The notes below the pieces were generated by a model. It made no database searches. It worked only from the letters and a program-made list of their open reading frames with translations, and was not told the DNA's origin. Of a stretch of DNA of 29,746 nucleotides, positions 28,236 through 29,746 are shown in pieces. Position 1 is the stretch's first letter; every line of letters starts with the position of its first letter. The translations under genes and the position numbers were made by a program. The DNA is taken from the NCBI GenBank assembly GCA_023375785.1, contig SZWC01002379.1, positions 86,207 through 115,952 on the forward strand. Reading direction: 5' to 3'. Origin of the DNA: Penium margaritaceum. Its lineage: Eukaryota > Streptophyta > Zygnematophyceae > Desmidiales > Peniaceae.

Positions 28236-29092
28236 CTCGTCGCCCGTGCAACTAGCACGTGAAGACCGTTGTGAGGATCACCCCACAACATTAAGGAGGA
28301 ATCACCTCCCACAAACCCCTTGCTCTCACGATCGGTGAGGTAATTATAAACTAATTTTCTATGTTCCTAGGCCGCCACGTCGGCACAAGGTCGTGGGTTT
28401 TGAAACTAGTCCTCCTAAGCCGTGACTCATGACCATTGGTAAAGACTAGTACCTAGGAAAACAGAAAATTGAAATGCAAGGGAATGACAAAACAAATGTG
28501 AGTGTCACTCACAAGACAAAGGCAAAGAATTGCACAGGAGTTCTAGTAAATCCTAGCAACTCCTTCACTCCCTCTTCCTACTTCTTGTCCTTCCTTTGTC
28601 TTCTTGTCTTCCTTGGCCTCCTCTTGAGTCTTTGCGCGCCTTGTGCCCTTTGGCGGCATCTTCCTTACGCCGGCGGTGTTGAGGAAACCCGCCAAAATCT
28701 TGAAGGTGTTTTCCTTCCTCCTTTTTTGGGTGCTCTCAGGTCGTGAGAGCTTCTGGCCTTGGGAAAAAATGTTGTCCTATTTTTCTAGATGAAGAAAGAA
28801 GGAGGGAACCTTGAAAAAAGGGAAAATCTTGGTGGTTTGGGAGTGGACACTCCCCACCCCATCCCACAAAAATGCCTTAGGTCCCGTGGAAGTGAGGAGA
28901 GACTGGAAGAAAGAAGCTTCCTCAAGTAGAGCTCTTTTTCAGCTCTCCAACGCACTTAACGGCAGATTAATCCATTAGCTGTAGATGTCGTAGTCCCTTA
29001 TGGCGTTTCTGCTGCTGTTTGTAGCTGCCGTCAACATTTTATCTATGTCGTAGCCGCCGTTTCCGTCAAACTGTTGGTCGCGAGGGTCGTCT
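28236..29092 (-). other. Gypsy leader between primer site and gag
   Basis: About 860 bp with no coding signal. The plus strand is pyrimidine-rich at 28555-28635 (purine-rich in the element's RNA). Confidence 0.6.
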
Positions 29093-29106
29093 GGCTCTGA
29101 GAACCA
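29093..29106 (-). other. Primer-binding site of the gypsy element (variant tRNA-iMet type)
   Basis: The minus strand reads TGGTTCTCAGAGCC one base inside the 5' LTR. This resembles TGGTATCAGAGCC but has AT replaced by TCT, so priming by tRNA-iMet is likely ancestral and now degraded. Confidence 0.65.
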
Positions 29107-29107
29107 C

Positions 29108-29746
29108 TATAACAGGTCGAGTCTCCAGCTCATTCTCTGAAGTTGTCATCGGAGTTCGTAGAATGTCGTTCCCAGTCCGCGTGAGGGGTTTACCCCCTTC
29201 GGAGGATTGAGGGGCAATCGTCATCAATGACCCAGAGCAGGGAGACTCGAATGTTTCGAGTCTCCGGAGGCCCATTTCCGTTTTTAACCTTATCCCTGGT
29301 TTTGGGACCCAAACCGAGGATTTCTACCTCAAACGCGTGTGTTCGCACGAGTTATTTTGTTTACTTTATGTTGAAGTTCGTCGTAAACGAACTTCGATTT
29401 ACGTTTTGCCGTCTTGGCGCAAAATCATCGCGTGCGAGACACGCTGGCGATTTCGCGCCGATCCTTTTGTCCTCACCCTTGCCCGCTCTATCCCTCGTCC
29501 TCTCTTGCTTGTTTGCAAGGAGGGCAAGGGCACGAGGCCACAAGGCCTCGCCCTCAAGGCCCTCGTGGCCCCTCAGCCGCCGATCGGGCTGAGGCCGCGA
29601 TCGGCGGCTGGCAGCTGGCCGGTCTATGGCCGGCCAGTCACTTGGCCGGCCGCCGGCCGTCTAGCCGGCCGGCAGCGAGCTGGCCGGTGGCCAGCGAAGT
29701 GCTGGCCGGCGGCCAGCGAAGTGCTGGCCGCCGGCTAGCCCTCGCT
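29108..29746 (-). repeat. 5' LTR of the gypsy element (partial)
   Basis: 639 bp matching 21247-21885, cut by the window end. The inner end reads TATAACAGG where the other LTR has TGTAACGGG; on the element strand its terminal CA has become TA. A perfect 11-bp hairpin GGAGACTCGAA-TGT-TTCGAGTCTCC lies at 29241-29265; the other LTR has lost part of the pairing. Confidence 0.92.

Larger units (their letters stand above)
21247..29746 (-). mobile_element. Ty3/gypsy chromovirus, minus strand, decayed; 5' LTR cut by the window end
   Basis: The order on the minus strand from 29108 downward is primer site, gag, protease, RT, RNase H, integrase, chromodomain-like end, purine tract, 3' LTR. Integrase after RT is the gypsy order, and a chromodomain after integrase marks chromoviruses. 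The two LTRs are only about 85% identical by eye, so this insertion is much older than the copia one. Coding regions carry about twenty stops, two single-base frameshifts and lost catalytic residues, so this copy is dead. The outer target duplication cannot be checked because the right end lies outside the window. Confidence 0.93.

Overview
This window is nuclear DNA from a eukaryote of the green-plant (streptophyte) lineage. The main evidence is a minus-strand, intron-split gene for plastid-targeted EF-Tu (tufA) at 694-2239. It has an N-terminal extension typical of a chloroplast transit peptide, and canonical GT-AG introns. Almost everything else is transposon-derived: Ty1/copia and Ty3/gypsy LTR elements, two miniature LTR elements, a hAT-type element and a MuDR-like remnant. 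A charophyte alga such as Chara, or an early-diverging land plant, would fit, but the sequence alone does not fix the species.

Layout. 1-693: probable fourth intron of tufA, opening with a GA microsatellite. 694-2239: four tufA exons. 2240-4183: tufA upstream region and unassigned DNA, ending in an ORF that is split by the next element. 4184-12070: a complete Ty1/copia element with 641-bp LTRs, a 5-bp target duplication, a tRNA-iMet-type primer site, an unusual CAG-rich leader and one gag-pol frame. That frame is closed by six stop codons and has no frameshift. 12076-12831: AT-rich unique DNA with a diverged tandem repeat. 12840-13812: a non-autonomous hAT-like element with an 8-bp target duplication and clustered TACCGCGGTA palindromes. 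15130-15534: a 405-bp TRIM (terminal-repeat retrotransposon in miniature). 15768-15936: a fragment of another copia RNase H. 16862-17006: five hairpins in a row. 17764-18597: a minus-strand remnant with a MuDR-like DNA-binding segment and six in-frame stops. 18468-18914: an exact 223-bp duplication around a single N, probably an assembly artefact. 20100-20429: a second TRIM, in reverse orientation. 21247 to the window end: an old minus-strand Ty3/gypsy chromovirus with ~700-bp LTRs, decayed gag and pol, and a C-terminal chromodomain-like motif; its 5' LTR runs off the window.

How the parts work together. Only tufA looks like a host gene under selection. The autonomous elements are all disabled. 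The TRIMs and the hAT-like element encode nothing and would have depended on proteins supplied in trans. A common thread is C-to-T decay. The copia stops, the stops in the MuDR-like remnant and the mostly transitional LTR differences all fit deamination of methylated cytosines (CAG to TAG, CGA to TGA).
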